From assembly GCA_002482505.1 (NCBI GenBank), contig DLGD01000038.1, positions 18,859 through 82,858 on the forward strand: a DNA stretch of 64,000 nt, given 5' to 3'. The stretch's first letter is position 1, and every line of letters begins with the position of its first letter. The translations under genes were made by a program, and so were the position numbers. Below are positions 17,232 through 26,486 of the stretch, one piece after another. This DNA comes from Christensenella sp. UBA7703. GTDB taxonomy: Bacteria; Bacillota; Clostridia; Christensenellales; CAG-138. Below the pieces are notes generated by a model. That model did not search any database, was not told the origin of the DNA, and saw only the letters and a program-made list of their open reading frames with translations.

Positions 17232-17654
17232 ATGGAACGCATTTCAAAACGAGACTATTATCTCTCAATTGCGGCTGAAGTCGCAAAACGCTCCACCTGC
17301 CTTCGTCGTCAATACGGCGCGGTGATTGTGAAAAACGATGAAATCATTGCGACGGGATACAACGGCGCGCCGCGCGGCGACGAAAACTGCTGCGATGTCG
17401 GCTCCTGCTGGCGGGATCGGCACAACATTCCCCATGGCGAGCAATATGAAAAATGCGTCGCGGTTCACGCGGAAGCAAACGCAATCATCAGCGCAAGCCG
17501 AAATGAAATGCTTGGAAGCACCCTGTATCTCTACGGGTTTGAAGGCTTCGATAAACCGATCGAAAATCCCGCGCCGTGCATCATGTGCACGCGTCTGATC
17601 AAAAATGCGGGCATCGATCGCGTCATCAATCAGTTGGGAGAAGTAACGCTATGA
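17232..17654 (+). CDS. dCMP deaminase (ComEB family)
   Basis: 140-residue zinc-dependent deaminase converting dCMP to dUMP, the substrate for the thymidylate synthase encoded next. HAEANAI provides the zinc His and the proton-shuttling Glu; APCIMCTRL provides the two zinc Cys. The Cys/His-rich insert (ENCCDVGSCWRDRHNIPHGE) is typical of deoxycytidylate deaminases. The ATG at 17232 is preferred to 17223 because GGGGG (17218-17222) touches the latter. The stop overlaps the thyX start (ATGA). Confidence 0.95.
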   Translation: MERISKRDYYLSIAAEVAKRSTCLRRQYGAVIVKNDEIIATGYNGAPRGDENCCDVGSCWRDRHNIPHGEQYEKCVAVHAEANAIISASRNEMLGSTLYLYGFEGFDKPIENPAPCIMCTRLIKNAGIDRVINQLGEVTL

Positions 17655-18409
17655 ATCAAATGCGGGTGGGCGACGGAACCGTCGTTTTACTGGCGGGCGG
17701 CGGAAAGGTGTATACCGATGTTGCCGCGCGCTTTACACGCAGCGAGCGGGGGTTGGGCGAAATCATCGCCTCTCCATACAACGCGGACCTCGTGCGCAGC
17801 ATCATCGAAAAAGGGCACCTCGCCGCAACCGAGTTCGACTATTTTCTATTCGGGGTTGAAGGCTATTCCCGCGTAACGGAAGTGCAGCTCGTCCGCAAAC
17901 GCCTCGCAAGCTATCTTATCAAAAGCGGGCGTGTGCAAAAGGGAGGCAAGCGCGCCTACGACGTCGTGCTGCCGGATTCGATCCTGCCGCACCGCGCAAC
18001 TTGCACCCTGCCGGATGGAACCACCGTCTCGCTGGGCGCCGTCGATCTTCTCAACATGCTCGAAGAATGGTACAACGAAGGCGTAGACGCAGGCTATAAA
18101 GAAGAGGATCTGCGCTATCTCAAGCCGCAGGCGACGGAGTTCAAGGCCCTGATCGGCATGAACGCGCACGCGCTTTTTGACTGGTTTAAAATCCGCTGCT
18201 GCAAGAACGCGCAGGCGGAGATTCGCGACCTTGCAAACAAGATGCTGCGCCTGTGCAAAGAGGCAGCCCCTGCGCTTTTCGAAGACGCGGGCGCGAGTTG
18301 TATCTCCCTCGGCTATTGCCCGGAAAACGAGTTTCAACACCCCTCCTGTCACATCATCCGCAAAAAAGAAGCGCTGGAGTTGTTGCGAAATGCCGCAAAA
18401 CACTCGTAA
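17651..18409 (+). CDS. thyX: Flavin-dependent thymidylate synthase
   Basis: 252-residue ThyX, which makes dTMP from dUMP using FAD, NADPH and methylene-tetrahydrofolate. The path EFDYFLFGVEGYSRVTEVQL leads into the ThyX motif; here it reads RKR-x7-S (Arg82-Lys83-Arg84...Ser92), whereas the family consensus is RHR-x7-S. The C-terminal AQAEIRDLANKMLRLCKEA matches the dUMP/FAD-binding helix. Coupled to the dCMP deaminase by a 4-base overlap, so the operon runs dCMP to dUMP to dTMP. It overlaps the zinc-ribbon gene by 20 bases. Confidence 0.92.
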   Translation: MNQMRVGDGTVVLLAGGGKVYTDVAARFTRSERGLGEIIASPYNADLVRSIIEKGHLAATEFDYFLFGVEGYSRVTEVQLVRKRLASYLIKSGRVQKGGKRAYDVVLPDSILPHRATCTLPDGTTVSLGAVDLLNMLEEWYNEGVDAGYKEEDLRYLKPQATEFKALIGMNAHALFDWFKIRCCKNAQAEIRDLANKMLRLCKEAAPALFEDAGASCISLGYCPENEFQHPSCHIIRKKEALELLRNAAKHS

Positions 18410-18767
18410 AGTACATATCGTTTGCCGCCGCTGCAAGACGCACTTTACGGGCATCTACTGCCCGTATTGCGGTGCGGAAAAAGGCGCGCCCAGCGCGCTT
18501 GGCAGCAGAGGCGGCTTGCTGAGCGGGTTTCTTCGATTCCTGCTTTCGTTGATTGCGCTCGCGCTCATCCTCATTGTTGCGTTTGTGGCGCTCGACTATT
18601 CCGCTTCCGCCGCGGGTGACCGGCACGGCGCCGCCCGCGCGATTCTCGACAGCGCACGGTATGCAATCCCCAAAGGGGTGCTGGATCTTTACGCGCAGGC
18701 AAAATCTATGTTTTTGGATCGCTGGATCGCAGCGGTATCCGAATTCTTCAGCATCCTGCTTGGCTGA
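18390..18767 (+). CDS. Small zinc-ribbon membrane protein
   Basis: 125-residue protein of unknown function. The N-terminus holds a compact zinc ribbon (CRRCKTHFTGIYCPYCG), followed by one strong membrane helix (about residues 45-70) and an amphipathic tail of about 50 residues. It starts inside the 3' end of thyX (ATG at 18390), so it is probably made from the same transcript. Zinc-ribbon-plus-helix proteins are common in Clostridia; no specific role can be assigned. Confidence 0.78.
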   Translation: MPQNTRKVHIVCRRCKTHFTGIYCPYCGAEKGAPSALGSRGGLLSGFLRFLLSLIALALILIVAFVALDYSASAAGDRHGAARAILDSARYAIPKGVLDLYAQAKSMFLDRWIAAVSEFFSILLG

Positions 18768-18816
18768 ACCCCCGCGCATCAGCTTTTATGACCCCCCCGA
18801 ATGGAACGCAGAACAA

Positions 18817-18840
18817 AACGCCCGGCATATGCCGGGCGTT
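18817..18840. terminator. Palindromic terminator between convergent operons
   Basis: AACGCCCGGC (18817-18826) pairs with GCCGGGCGTT (18831-18840) around ATAT. On the minus strand it is followed by TTTTGTTCT, which suits the end of the polysaccharide/pssA operon; the plus-strand tail is weaker. Confidence 0.8.
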
Positions 18841-18861
18841 AGCTTTCGTTGTCTCGATTGT

Positions 18862-19512
18862 TTAAGCTGCGATATGGTTCCAGCCTGCGATCAGCAGCGC
18901 AAGCACCGCCAACCCGCAAAATGCGGCGGCAATCATGCCCTTCATGCCGAGCTTTCGCACTTTTACCTTAATCAGAAACGCGGCAGCGGTAAAGAGCAGG
19001 CAGAGTGCATAAAGCAGCAGAAACCCGTTCTTCATCACCGGGCGCAGGGTATAGATCATCGGGATCAGGATCGCGACCGTGGTCACAGGGAGGCCGTCAT
19101 AATAGACCCTCTTGGCATTTTCGCAAAACTCCAGCTCCTCTTCCGTGACGTTGTAGTATGCCAGTCGAATCAGCGCGGCAAGCACAAAAGCGATCAGCGC
19201 CGCTGCTTCAAACCATTTCGTCAACCCGATGGAAAAGCCGATTGCCGCTGGCAGTACGCCAAAGCAGATGAGATCCGCCAGTGAATCGATCTGGATACCA
19301 AACTTCTGTTCATGGACGGTTCGTTTACGTGTGCGCGCGACAGTACCATCAAACAAATCACAAAACCCGGACACCATGAGGCAAACCACCGCCATCGACG
19401 TGTGCCCATACATTGAAAGCCCAATGCCAAGTACCGCACTCACAACGCCAATATACGTGAGAATGACCGTGTAATTATAAAACCCAACCATCCGTTTCAT
19501 CCCGTTCCCCAT
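18862..19512 (-). CDS. pssA: CDP-diacylglycerol-serine O-phosphatidyltransferase (PssA-like)
   Basis: 216-residue multi-helix enzyme of the CDP-alcohol phosphatidyltransferase family. The catalytic signature runs from DGTVARTR to DSLADLICFG (D-G-x2-A-R...G-x3-D-x3-D). N-terminal GFYNYTVILTYIGVVSAV is typical of clostridial phosphatidylserine synthases; choice of serine over another alcohol is inferred. Starts at 19512, 19500 or 19491 are possible; GGGGAACGGG would serve 19500. It is 43 bases behind the polysaccharide genes and so is probably the last gene of that operon, which is an unusual place for it. Confidence 0.85.
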   Translation of the reverse strand: MGNGMKRMVGFYNYTVILTYIGVVSAVLGIGLSMYGHTSMAVVCLMVSGFCDLFDGTVARTRKRTVHEQKFGIQIDSLADLICFGVLPAAIGFSIGLTKWFEAAALIAFVLAALIRLAYYNVTEEELEFCENAKRVYYDGLPVTTVAILIPMIYTLRPVMKNGFLLLYALCLLFTAAAFLIKVKVRKLGMKGMIAAAFCGLAVLALLIAGWNHIAA

Positions 19513-19555
19513 TGATTTTTAGGCATGCGAAATAGACCAATTACGCGTGATTTGA

Positions 19556-20560
19556 TTATTTTTTATTGTAATACGTTAAATACCAGTTAACGAACTGTTG
19601 AATACCATCCTGGAGCTGTGTCTTGGGTGCAAAGCCAAAGTCCTTCCGGGTTGACTCGATATCCGCATACGTCTTCCCAACGTCGCCTGCCTGCATCGGC
19701 AGCATGTTGAGAGTCGCTTTCTTGCCAAGCGCGTGTTCAATCGCGCCGATAAAATCGATGAGCTTGATGGGGTTGTTGTTGCCGATGTTGTAGACCGCGT
19801 TCGGTGCGCCCGTCTCGTCCGGCTTCGGCGGAGAAAAGAGCATATCGCTCAAGCACGCAGTCACATCGTCGATATATGTAAAGTCGCGGAGCATGTCTCC
19901 GCCGTTATACACATCGATCGGCTTTTCTTCCAGAATCGCTTTCGTAAACGAGAAATAGGCCATGTCCGGCCGCCCGAACGGGCCATATACGGTGAAAAAG
20001 CGCAGCCCGGTCGCGGGCACGCCGTAAAGATGCGAATAGGTATAGGCAAACAGCTCGTTGCTCTTCTTCGTTGCCGCATAGAGCGAAACGGGCTTGTCCA
20101 CGCGGTCTTCCACCGAAAACGGTGTTTTGTCGCGGTTGCCGTAGACGGACGAGCTCGACGCATAGAGAAAATGCGAAACAGGGTGATGGCGCACCTGTTC
20201 GAGCACGTTGAAAAAGCCCACCACGTTGCTTTCAATATAGGCACGGGGGTTTTCGATGCTATAGCGAACGCCGGCCTGCGCCGCAAGATGCACCACGACA
20301 TCCGGCTTTGCCTGCGCAAACAGCTGCTCGGCAAACGAATCATCCGAAAGATCGCTTTCCAGAAATGTAAATCGTTCATACGCCGTAAGCCCGCTTAATC
20401 GCGCGCGCTTGAGCGAAGGGTCATAATAGCCGTTTATATTATCCGCGCCAAAAACGCATAATCCGCTTTCCAGCAGGCGCTTTGTAAGATGGTAGCCGAT
20501 AAAGCCCGCGGCACCCGTGACCAGAATCCGTTTTTCGTCGTGCTCAGACACGTGATACAT
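19556..20560 (-). CDS. UDP-glucuronate 4-epimerase-like NAD-dependent epimerase
   Basis: 334-residue short-chain epimerase that would convert UDP-glucuronate to UDP-galacturonate. NAD-binding GAAGFIGYHLTKRLLESG is at the N-terminus; YASSSSVYGNRDKTPF and YAATKKSNE give the Ser and the Tyr-x3-Lys catalytic pair; RFFTVYGPFGRPDMAYF is characteristic of the CapI/LpsL-type UDP-GlcA epimerases. It follows ugd, which makes UDP-GlcA, by 9 bases, so substrate and product steps are adjacent. Confidence 0.92.
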   Translation of the reverse strand: MYHVSEHDEKRILVTGAAGFIGYHLTKRLLESGLCVFGADNINGYYDPSLKRARLSGLTAYERFTFLESDLSDDSFAEQLFAQAKPDVVVHLAAQAGVRYSIENPRAYIESNVVGFFNVLEQVRHHPVSHFLYASSSSVYGNRDKTPFSVEDRVDKPVSLYAATKKSNELFAYTYSHLYGVPATGLRFFTVYGPFGRPDMAYFSFTKAILEEKPIDVYNGGDMLRDFTYIDDVTACLSDMLFSPPKPDETGAPNAVYNIGNNNPIKLIDFIGAIEHALGKKATLNMLPMQAGDVGKTYADIESTRKDFGFAPKTQLQDGIQQFVNWYLTYYNKK

Positions 20561-20569
20561 CCCTTTCCT

Positions 20570-21859
20570 TCATCTGCCGATGGAGTGATACTCCACACCG
20601 CCGCGCTTCATGTACTCCGGATCGAAAATATTCCTACCATCATAGACCAGCGGTACGCGCATCTTCCTGCGGAACACTTCCGGCGAGAGGCGGATGAATT
20701 CATCCCACTCTGTGAAGATAAAGCAGCAAAATGCGCCGTCCAGCGCTTCCTCAATGCTGTTTGCCAGCGGAACGTTTGGATAGAGTTTGTTGAAGTTCTG
20801 CGACGCGATAGGATCATAACAAACAAGGTTTGCGCCGTGATCCAGCAACAGGCGTACATTGTCCAGTGCGGGCGCCTCGCGCAGGTCGTCCGTGCCGGGC
20901 TTAAACGCAAGACCGAGAATCGCGACTTTGACGTTTTCAAACGTCATCAGACGTTTCTTCGCCTTCTCAAACAAGCGGGTCTTCTGCGCGGCATTGATCT
21001 CCACCGCGGCGTCAACGGTCTTGAGCTGCGCGCCATGCTGGCGGGCAAGATAGGTCAGCGCCTTTGTGTCCTTGGGAAAACAACTACCACCGTAGCCAAC
21101 ACCCGCCTTGAGAAACTTGGCGCCAATGCGCGGGTCATATCGCATCCCCTCCGCCACGTCGTCGATATTTGCCCCGACGAGCTCGCAAAGGTTTGCAATG
21201 TCGTTCATATATGAAATCTTGAGCGCAAGGAAGTTGTTGCAGGCATATTTGATCATCTCCGCGGAGCGGCGCGAAACCGAAACAACAGGCAGATCAAACG
21301 GCGCATAGATATCCAGAAGCATCTTCTTTGCGGTTTCATCGTCGGTGCCGATGATGATGCGCGTGGCATGCATGGTGTCATACACGGCGTTGCCCTGCGC
21401 AAGAAACTCCGGATTGCTCGCGACGCGCACCGTCACATCCCGCTCAAGATTATCCTTGATGAATTGCTCCACCTTGTCGTTTGTGCCGACCGGTACGGTC
21501 GACTTGACCACGACGAGGCAATCCCGCGTGACACTGGTTGCAATCTGTCTGCAGACCGCGGCGATATAGCGAAGGTTTGCGCTGCCGTCGGGCTGCTCCG
21601 GCGTACCAACACCGATGAAGATCGCGTCCGCGTCGGCATACGCGCTCTGGTAATCGCTCGTGAAAAACAGCCTGCCTGCGGCAAGGTTTTTCTTGAGGAG
21701 TTCCTCAAGTCCGGCTTCATAGATGGGCGAAATCCCTTCGCGCATACGCGCAATTTTCTCTTCGTCCACATCGACGCAAGTAACGGTATGACCTTTTTCC
21801 GCAAAGCAAACGCCGGCTACCAAACCGACATAGCCCGTTCCGGCAACGGATAGTTTCAT
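20570..21859 (-). CDS. ugd: UDP-glucose 6-dehydrogenase
   Basis: 429-residue enzyme oxidising UDP-glucose to UDP-glucuronate with two NAD+. The N-terminus MKLSVAGTGYVGLVAGVCFA is the Rossmann motif; GYGGSCFPKDTKAL holds the catalytic Cys; VAILGLAFKPGTDDLREAPA marks the C-terminal domain. Length is typical. GGAAGG upstream of the ATG is the ribosome site. It supplies uronic acid for the polysaccharide operon. Confidence 0.97.
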   Translation of the reverse strand: MKLSVAGTGYVGLVAGVCFAEKGHTVTCVDVDEEKIARMREGISPIYEAGLEELLKKNLAAGRLFFTSDYQSAYADADAIFIGVGTPEQPDGSANLRYIAAVCRQIATSVTRDCLVVVKSTVPVGTNDKVEQFIKDNLERDVTVRVASNPEFLAQGNAVYDTMHATRIIIGTDDETAKKMLLDIYAPFDLPVVSVSRRSAEMIKYACNNFLALKISYMNDIANLCELVGANIDDVAEGMRYDPRIGAKFLKAGVGYGGSCFPKDTKALTYLARQHGAQLKTVDAAVEINAAQKTRLFEKAKKRLMTFENVKVAILGLAFKPGTDDLREAPALDNVRLLLDHGANLVCYDPIASQNFNKLYPNVPLANSIEEALDGAFCCFIFTEWDEFIRLSPEVFRRKMRVPLVYDGRNIFDPEYMKRGGVEYHSIGR

Positions 21860-21920
21860 TGTCGTTTTCCTTCCTCTTGCGCCGCGCGCAAAGGTTCAAT
21901 GATCGGGTCAGAAGCGTTGA

Positions 21921-23432
21921 CTAAATTATTCTATCTGTGCCGCAAGGCCCATCCGGTCTGCAGGGCGGCTCCTCGCGCTTGCGATTCTTACCTAAATATG
22001 CCTTCATAGCGTTCCAAAGATAGGAGAAACTCTCGAGCCGCAATAGCACTGCCAACCCGAGATAGACCGCAGCACCACAGACAATCTGGAGGATTAAACT
22101 CAAGAACTGCGGAATCGGAAGCAGCGAAGCCGCATAGACCGCGCCCCACATCACAACGGAGAGCAGCATGGGCGGCAGCATATCCCAAATTTGGTCGCGC
22201 CAGCGATAGGCAAAATGTTTCTTCATATACGCCATGGTCACGATCATGGAAAACACGCTTGTGAGCACAAATCCCCACGAGATCGCAAGCGGCGTGGTAA
22301 ATGCAAAGACCGAAATGGCAAGCACGATCACGCCGAATACCTTTTTGATGATCTCCGAGACCAGATAGATATCGCTTTTGCCGAGCGCGAGGAGCGCCTG
22401 TAAGTCCGTCGCCTCCATGGGATAAAACGCAAACGCGATGCACATCATCTGCAAATACGGCACCGTCGGCAGCCATTTGTCAGTCAGCAGCACGCTGATA
22501 AACGGCGTTGCAACCGCGGCAAGCCCCGCCATCATGGGGACAACCATCAGCGCGGTCGAGCGGTTTGTCTTTCGCACCATCTCGCGCACGCGCTCTTTGT
22601 CGTCCTGTTGCAGCGCATAGGCCGGAAATAGGACGGAGAGCGCAACGCTGTTGAGATTTTCGGAGACCATGCCGGGGAGTTGCTTGCCGCGGCTATAGAA
22701 CGCGAGAGAATCGCCAACATAGCGTGCGCCGAGGATCAGACCGTTGATGCTGCTATACCCTTTATCCAGCAAGCTGGAGAGCAGCAACTTCCACCCAAAC
22801 CCAAAGTGCGACTTGGCCTTGGCCAGCGAGAAGACCAGCGCAGGCTTCCAGCGATCCAGCAGCCAGAGAATGACAACGTTGCTAAGCGACCCGATGATCT
22901 GCTGCGCCACCAGCGCCCAGAGGCCGTAGCCCGCATATGCCATGTAGATACCAATTGCGCCGGAGATGAGCGTGGAAAACAGAGCCGCGATGCAGAACAA
23001 ACGAAACTCCAGCTTGCGCTGAACGATTGCGCCCTGAACCGAGTTGAACGCACCGAAGAACAACGAGATCGCCATCACACGCAACGCGGGCACGAACAGC
23101 GGGTCCTGATAGACTTTCGCAAGCGACGGCGCAAGAAAATATAAGGCAACATAGAAGATTCCGGCAAGCGAAAGCATGATCCAGAGTACGCTGGAAAAAT
23201 CGGTATTGTCCGCATCCTTGCGCTGGATCAAGGAGGTGACGAACCCGCGTTTCATGATCGTATCCGCAAGATCGATAAAAATCGTCATTGCGGCAAGAGT
23301 CGCATAATTCTGCGGGTCAAGTAAGCGCGCAAGAACGACGGTAACAACCAGCTTTACAATCTGGTTGCCGCCGCTTTCCATCGCCTTCCAGATCACGCCG
23401 GAGATGGTTTTATTCCGAAATGTTTGGTCCAT
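21921..23432 (-). CDS. Polysaccharide flippase, MOP superfamily (WzxC-like)
   Basis: 503-residue membrane protein with about fourteen helices, of the oligosaccharide-flippase branch. It should move undecaprenyl-linked repeat units across the membrane. N-terminal NKTISGVIWKAMESGGNQIV, then LDPQNYATLAAMTIFIDLAD, are the usual WzxC-like start. The ATG at 23432 is chosen over the extended frame because it lies 8 bases after the preceding glycosyltransferase stop with AGGG before it. No Wzy-type polymerase is recognisable in this operon. Confidence 0.92.
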   Translation of the reverse strand: MDQTFRNKTISGVIWKAMESGGNQIVKLVVTVVLARLLDPQNYATLAAMTIFIDLADTIMKRGFVTSLIQRKDADNTDFSSVLWIMLSLAGIFYVALYFLAPSLAKVYQDPLFVPALRVMAISLFFGAFNSVQGAIVQRKLEFRLFCIAALFSTLISGAIGIYMAYAGYGLWALVAQQIIGSLSNVVILWLLDRWKPALVFSLAKAKSHFGFGWKLLLSSLLDKGYSSINGLILGARYVGDSLAFYSRGKQLPGMVSENLNSVALSVLFPAYALQQDDKERVREMVRKTNRSTALMVVPMMAGLAAVATPFISVLLTDKWLPTVPYLQMMCIAFAFYPMEATDLQALLALGKSDIYLVSEIIKKVFGVIVLAISVFAFTTPLAISWGFVLTSVFSMIVTMAYMKKHFAYRWRDQIWDMLPPMLLSVVMWGAVYAASLLPIPQFLSLILQIVCGAAVYLGLAVLLRLESFSYLWNAMKAYLGKNRKREEPPCRPDGPCGTDRII

Positions 23433-23440
23433 GTTCCCTG

Positions 23441-24415
23441 TTACTTTCCGCGGTTTCTCTGCCACGCGAGGATGCGCATGGTGAGACCGTTACAATATTT
23501 TTCGCCAAAGAGGCGAAGCTTTCTCTTCCATGAGAGCTGGTTATAAAACACACGATACGGCGGGCGCTTCGCCTCCCGCAGCTTGTGCTGATAGGTCAAA
23601 ATCAGAAACTCCTGATAGTGAATCGCATCCTCGAACGCCTCGTGATATTTTCCGTTTGAAAACGCATCATACCCTTCGTTGAGTGCGATCAGGTCGCGGC
23701 TGGTCTTGATGCGGGTCTCCATGGCCGAGGCATACTGCCGCGTGGACCAGGAGCCGGGCACCGCGATGCGATATGCCATCAACGTGTCCGCAATATACCA
23801 GGCGTATCCACTCAGCGCGCCAAGCAGCTGAAACGGAATATCCTCCGCCTCCACATAGTCCGCAAACTTCGGCAAGTCTTTGAGCAGCTGCGTCGGCATC
23901 ACAATCGTGTTCGTCGCGTTGAATCCACCGCCGCCGCGAATCATATCCGCAGGATCGACCACGCGGTCAACCTCATAGGGCGCTACGCGGCCGATCACAC
24001 GGTTATTCACGTCGACAAGGTTTGCCCCGCCGATGCAGAGCGTGCAATCCGGGTGCGCTTCCAGATAGGATAGCTGCTTTTGCAGCTTGTCCGGGTCCAC
24101 CCAGTAATCGTCCCCGTCGAGAATCGCGGTATATTTCGCCTTGACTTTCGGGATGAGGATATGCGACTGAATGCGCCGGTCGATGGTATATTGGTTGACG
24201 CTCTGCGCGATCAGGGTGATTTTTTCGGGATATTTCGCGGCATATTCACGGCAGATGTCCGCTGTTCCGTCTGTGGAAGCGTCGTCATGCAGCAAAATGT
24301 CAAACGGGTACTCCGTCTTTTGCATCAGCACGCTCTCGATGGCCTGCGCGATAAACGGCGCGTGGTTGTGCGTCGGTAAAATGACCGTTACGAGTGCTTC
24401 TGTCGTTTGTTGCAT
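23441..24415 (-). CDS. Family 2 glycosyltransferase
   Basis: 324-residue GT-A fold transferase. TVILPTHNHAPFIAQAIES, LLHDDASTDGTADI and ILDGDDYW (the D-x-D metal/nucleotide motif) are visible in the first 110 residues. The ATG at 24415 is preferred over 24430 because GGAGG sits between them, 6 bases before 24415. It is a tandem paralogue of the next gene upstream, with the same lengths of insert around the SYLEAHPDCTLCIGGANLVD segment. Probably adds a sugar to the lipid-linked repeat unit; donor and linkage unknown. Confidence 0.93.
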   Translation of the reverse strand: MQQTTEALVTVILPTHNHAPFIAQAIESVLMQKTEYPFDILLHDDASTDGTADICREYAAKYPEKITLIAQSVNQYTIDRRIQSHILIPKVKAKYTAILDGDDYWVDPDKLQKQLSYLEAHPDCTLCIGGANLVDVNNRVIGRVAPYEVDRVVDPADMIRGGGGFNATNTIVMPTQLLKDLPKFADYVEAEDIPFQLLGALSGYAWYIADTLMAYRIAVPGSWSTRQYASAMETRIKTSRDLIALNEGYDAFSNGKYHEAFEDAIHYQEFLILTYQHKLREAKRPPYRVFYNQLSWKRKLRLFGEKYCNGLTMRILAWQRNRGK

Positions 24416-24434
24416 TGTTTCCTCCTTCATCTGC

Positions 24435-25370
24435 TCAATGCTTCAGGATGCCAAGCCGCACCAGATGCATGCGGATGCGCCGCTTGAGCGGCAACTCCAA
24501 ATACCGCGCGCGATACGGCGGCTTCTTCAGCGCGGGCAGGTCGTTTGTCATGCGCAGGACTTCATATTCCTGATAGGTCGCGTTGAAATCGACCGCTTCA
24601 TGCCAGCGATAGCCGGACGATTCGTCAAAGGCACGCAGCGCGCGCGCAAGGCCTCTGTGGTGTTCCACCTGCGCCTCACGCCCTGCCGCGTTGTAGGTCA
24701 ACGTCCAGGAGCCGGGCACCGCCACGCGATAGGCGCACAGCGGCTCCGCAAAATAATGCGTCGTCCCCTGAGACGCAAACCAAATCTGCAGCACCGCGTC
24801 GTCCACATCCGTCATGTCGCAAAACGCCGCGCGGTTCTTTGCAAGATGCGTCGGCGCAACGATGGAGGCCGTCGCCACAAACCCGCCACCGCCGCGAATC
24901 ATATCCTCCGTGGAGATGTCCCGATCCTCCGCATACGGTGCCAGTGCGCCAACCCGGTTTTCCTCCGGGTCGACCAAATCTGCCGCGCTGACGCAGAGCG
25001 TGCACTCCGAATGCGCTTCCATATAGGAAATCTGCTTTTGCAGTTTAAGCGGGCTTGTCCAGTAGTCGTCCCCTTCGCAGATGGCAATGTATTTGCCCCG
25101 CGCCAGCGGAAAGACGTAGTGTTCTAATATCTTGGGATCCTGGCGATACATATTCTCTGTGCGGTACACACACCGGAACAGATCCGGGTGTTCCGCCTCG
25201 TACGCGCGGACGATATCCGCCGTGCCGTCAGTCGAGGCGTCGTCATGAATGATGATCTCAAACGGAAAGTCCGTCTGCTGGCTCAAAAAACTATCCAGCG
25301 TGTGCCGAATATACGGCGCGTGATTATAGGTATCGCAAACGATTGAAACCAGCGGTTGATTATGCTCCAT
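24435..25370 (-). CDS. Family 2 glycosyltransferase (tandem paralogue)
   Basis: 311-residue GT-A transferase closely similar in layout to its downstream neighbour: SIVCDTYNHAPYIRHTLDSF, IIHDDASTDGTADIVRAYEA, CEGDDYWTSPLKLQKQISYM. It overlaps the upstream glycosyltransferase by 11 bases. The pair probably arose by duplication and then diverged in the acceptor half. Confidence 0.93.
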   Translation of the reverse strand: MEHNQPLVSIVCDTYNHAPYIRHTLDSFLSQQTDFPFEIIIHDDASTDGTADIVRAYEAEHPDLFRCVYRTENMYRQDPKILEHYVFPLARGKYIAICEGDDYWTSPLKLQKQISYMEAHSECTLCVSAADLVDPEENRVGALAPYAEDRDISTEDMIRGGGGFVATASIVAPTHLAKNRAAFCDMTDVDDAVLQIWFASQGTTHYFAEPLCAYRVAVPGSWTLTYNAAGREAQVEHHRGLARALRAFDESSGYRWHEAVDFNATYQEYEVLRMTNDLPALKKPPYRARYLELPLKRRIRMHLVRLGILKH

Positions 25371-26400
25371 GTTTTGCCCTCATCCGGATGCCCCCGAACC
25401 ACGCGAAGCAATCCAGCAATACTCTTTGTTTTGTCAGTACCGCATGCATCTGCATCCGGCGAACGCGGGAAAGCTTGGCGTTTTTCGAAAAATCCCTGCT
25501 TTCCTCATCCAGCAGCGCACCCCAGTTGTAATTTAGTGCGATCTGCTTTTGCTTCGCGCCCTTTGTGCCGCGATAATACTGCCAGAACAGCGTCAGCAGC
25601 GCGTTGACCTTCCTTGCGTTGAACAGATCCAGCTCCTCCTGCGAATCCATGCCCCATTGGGTCATATATGCCCGCAGTTGCTGCTGCACCGCCGCGTTAT
25701 ACAGCCGCGTAATCTGCGACAACTCCAACTTTTGTGTCATACTTCTGCTGTGCCGCCGGTAGAGATAGAGCTCCTTGGTACAATATACGATGCAATTTGC
25801 GTGCGTCACGGGATAGAGCGTTTGCAGCAGGTCCTCCGTGTGCGGGTTCGTGGCAAAGCGTTCATAAGGCGTGTCGTCCGCGCGCAAAAGCTCCGTTTTG
25901 ATCGCTTTTGTCCAGATATTGTTGAGCCGCCAGGAGGCGATGAGTTCGCGATAGATGCGTCTCTTGTCATCTCCGCAAAACACGGTGCCGTCCGCAAAGA
26001 CGGGTGCGTTCGGCTCCCGCGTCCGGTCATCCTCAAAGAAGCTAACGTTGTTGTAGATGACAATGTCCGCGTGATATCGCGCAATTGTTTCGCGCACGGT
26101 GGCGAGGCAGTCCGGCTCCAGCGCGTCGTCCCCGTCGAGGAAGATGCAGTAGTCGCCCTTTGCCGCCGCAATTCCGGCTCTTCTGGCGAGAATCAAGCCG
26201 CTGTTTGGTTGGTGGATCACGCGAACGCGATCCGGATGCTGCACCTGATACTGGTCGCAAAGCTGTCCGCTGCCATCCGTCGAGCCATCGTCCACCAGCA
26301 CGAGCTCAAAGTCCTGCTCACTCTGAGAAAGAGCGGACTTCACACATTCCGGCAGATAACGCGAGATATTATAGACGGGAATCAGCACACTAAACAGCAT
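25360..26400 (-). CDS. Family 2 glycosyltransferase
   Basis: 346-residue GT-A transferase of the EpsJ/CpsI-like group: MLFSVLIPVYNISRYLPECV, LVLVDDGSTDGSGQLCD, FLDGDDALEPDCL. The C-terminal half (about 170-346) is the long alpha-helical acceptor domain common in exopolysaccharide enzymes. The ATG at 26400 is the conserved N-terminus; the longer open frame upstream is not protein-like. Sugar unknown. Confidence 0.93.
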   Translation of the reverse strand: MLFSVLIPVYNISRYLPECVKSALSQSEQDFELVLVDDGSTDGSGQLCDQYQVQHPDRVRVIHQPNSGLILARRAGIAAAKGDYCIFLDGDDALEPDCLATVRETIARYHADIVIYNNVSFFEDDRTREPNAPVFADGTVFCGDDKRRIYRELIASWRLNNIWTKAIKTELLRADDTPYERFATNPHTEDLLQTLYPVTHANCIVYCTKELYLYRRHSRSMTQKLELSQITRLYNAAVQQQLRAYMTQWGMDSQEELDLFNARKVNALLTLFWQYYRGTKGAKQKQIALNYNWGALLDEESRDFSKNAKLSRVRRMQMHAVLTKQRVLLDCFAWFGGIRMRAKHGA

Positions 26401-26486
26401 TTGATACCATATCCTTACAGAATAGAGTGTAAAAGTGAAGTTGTTGAGCCAACACAAAACGGCTTATCCCAACAGCAATCAAAGCT

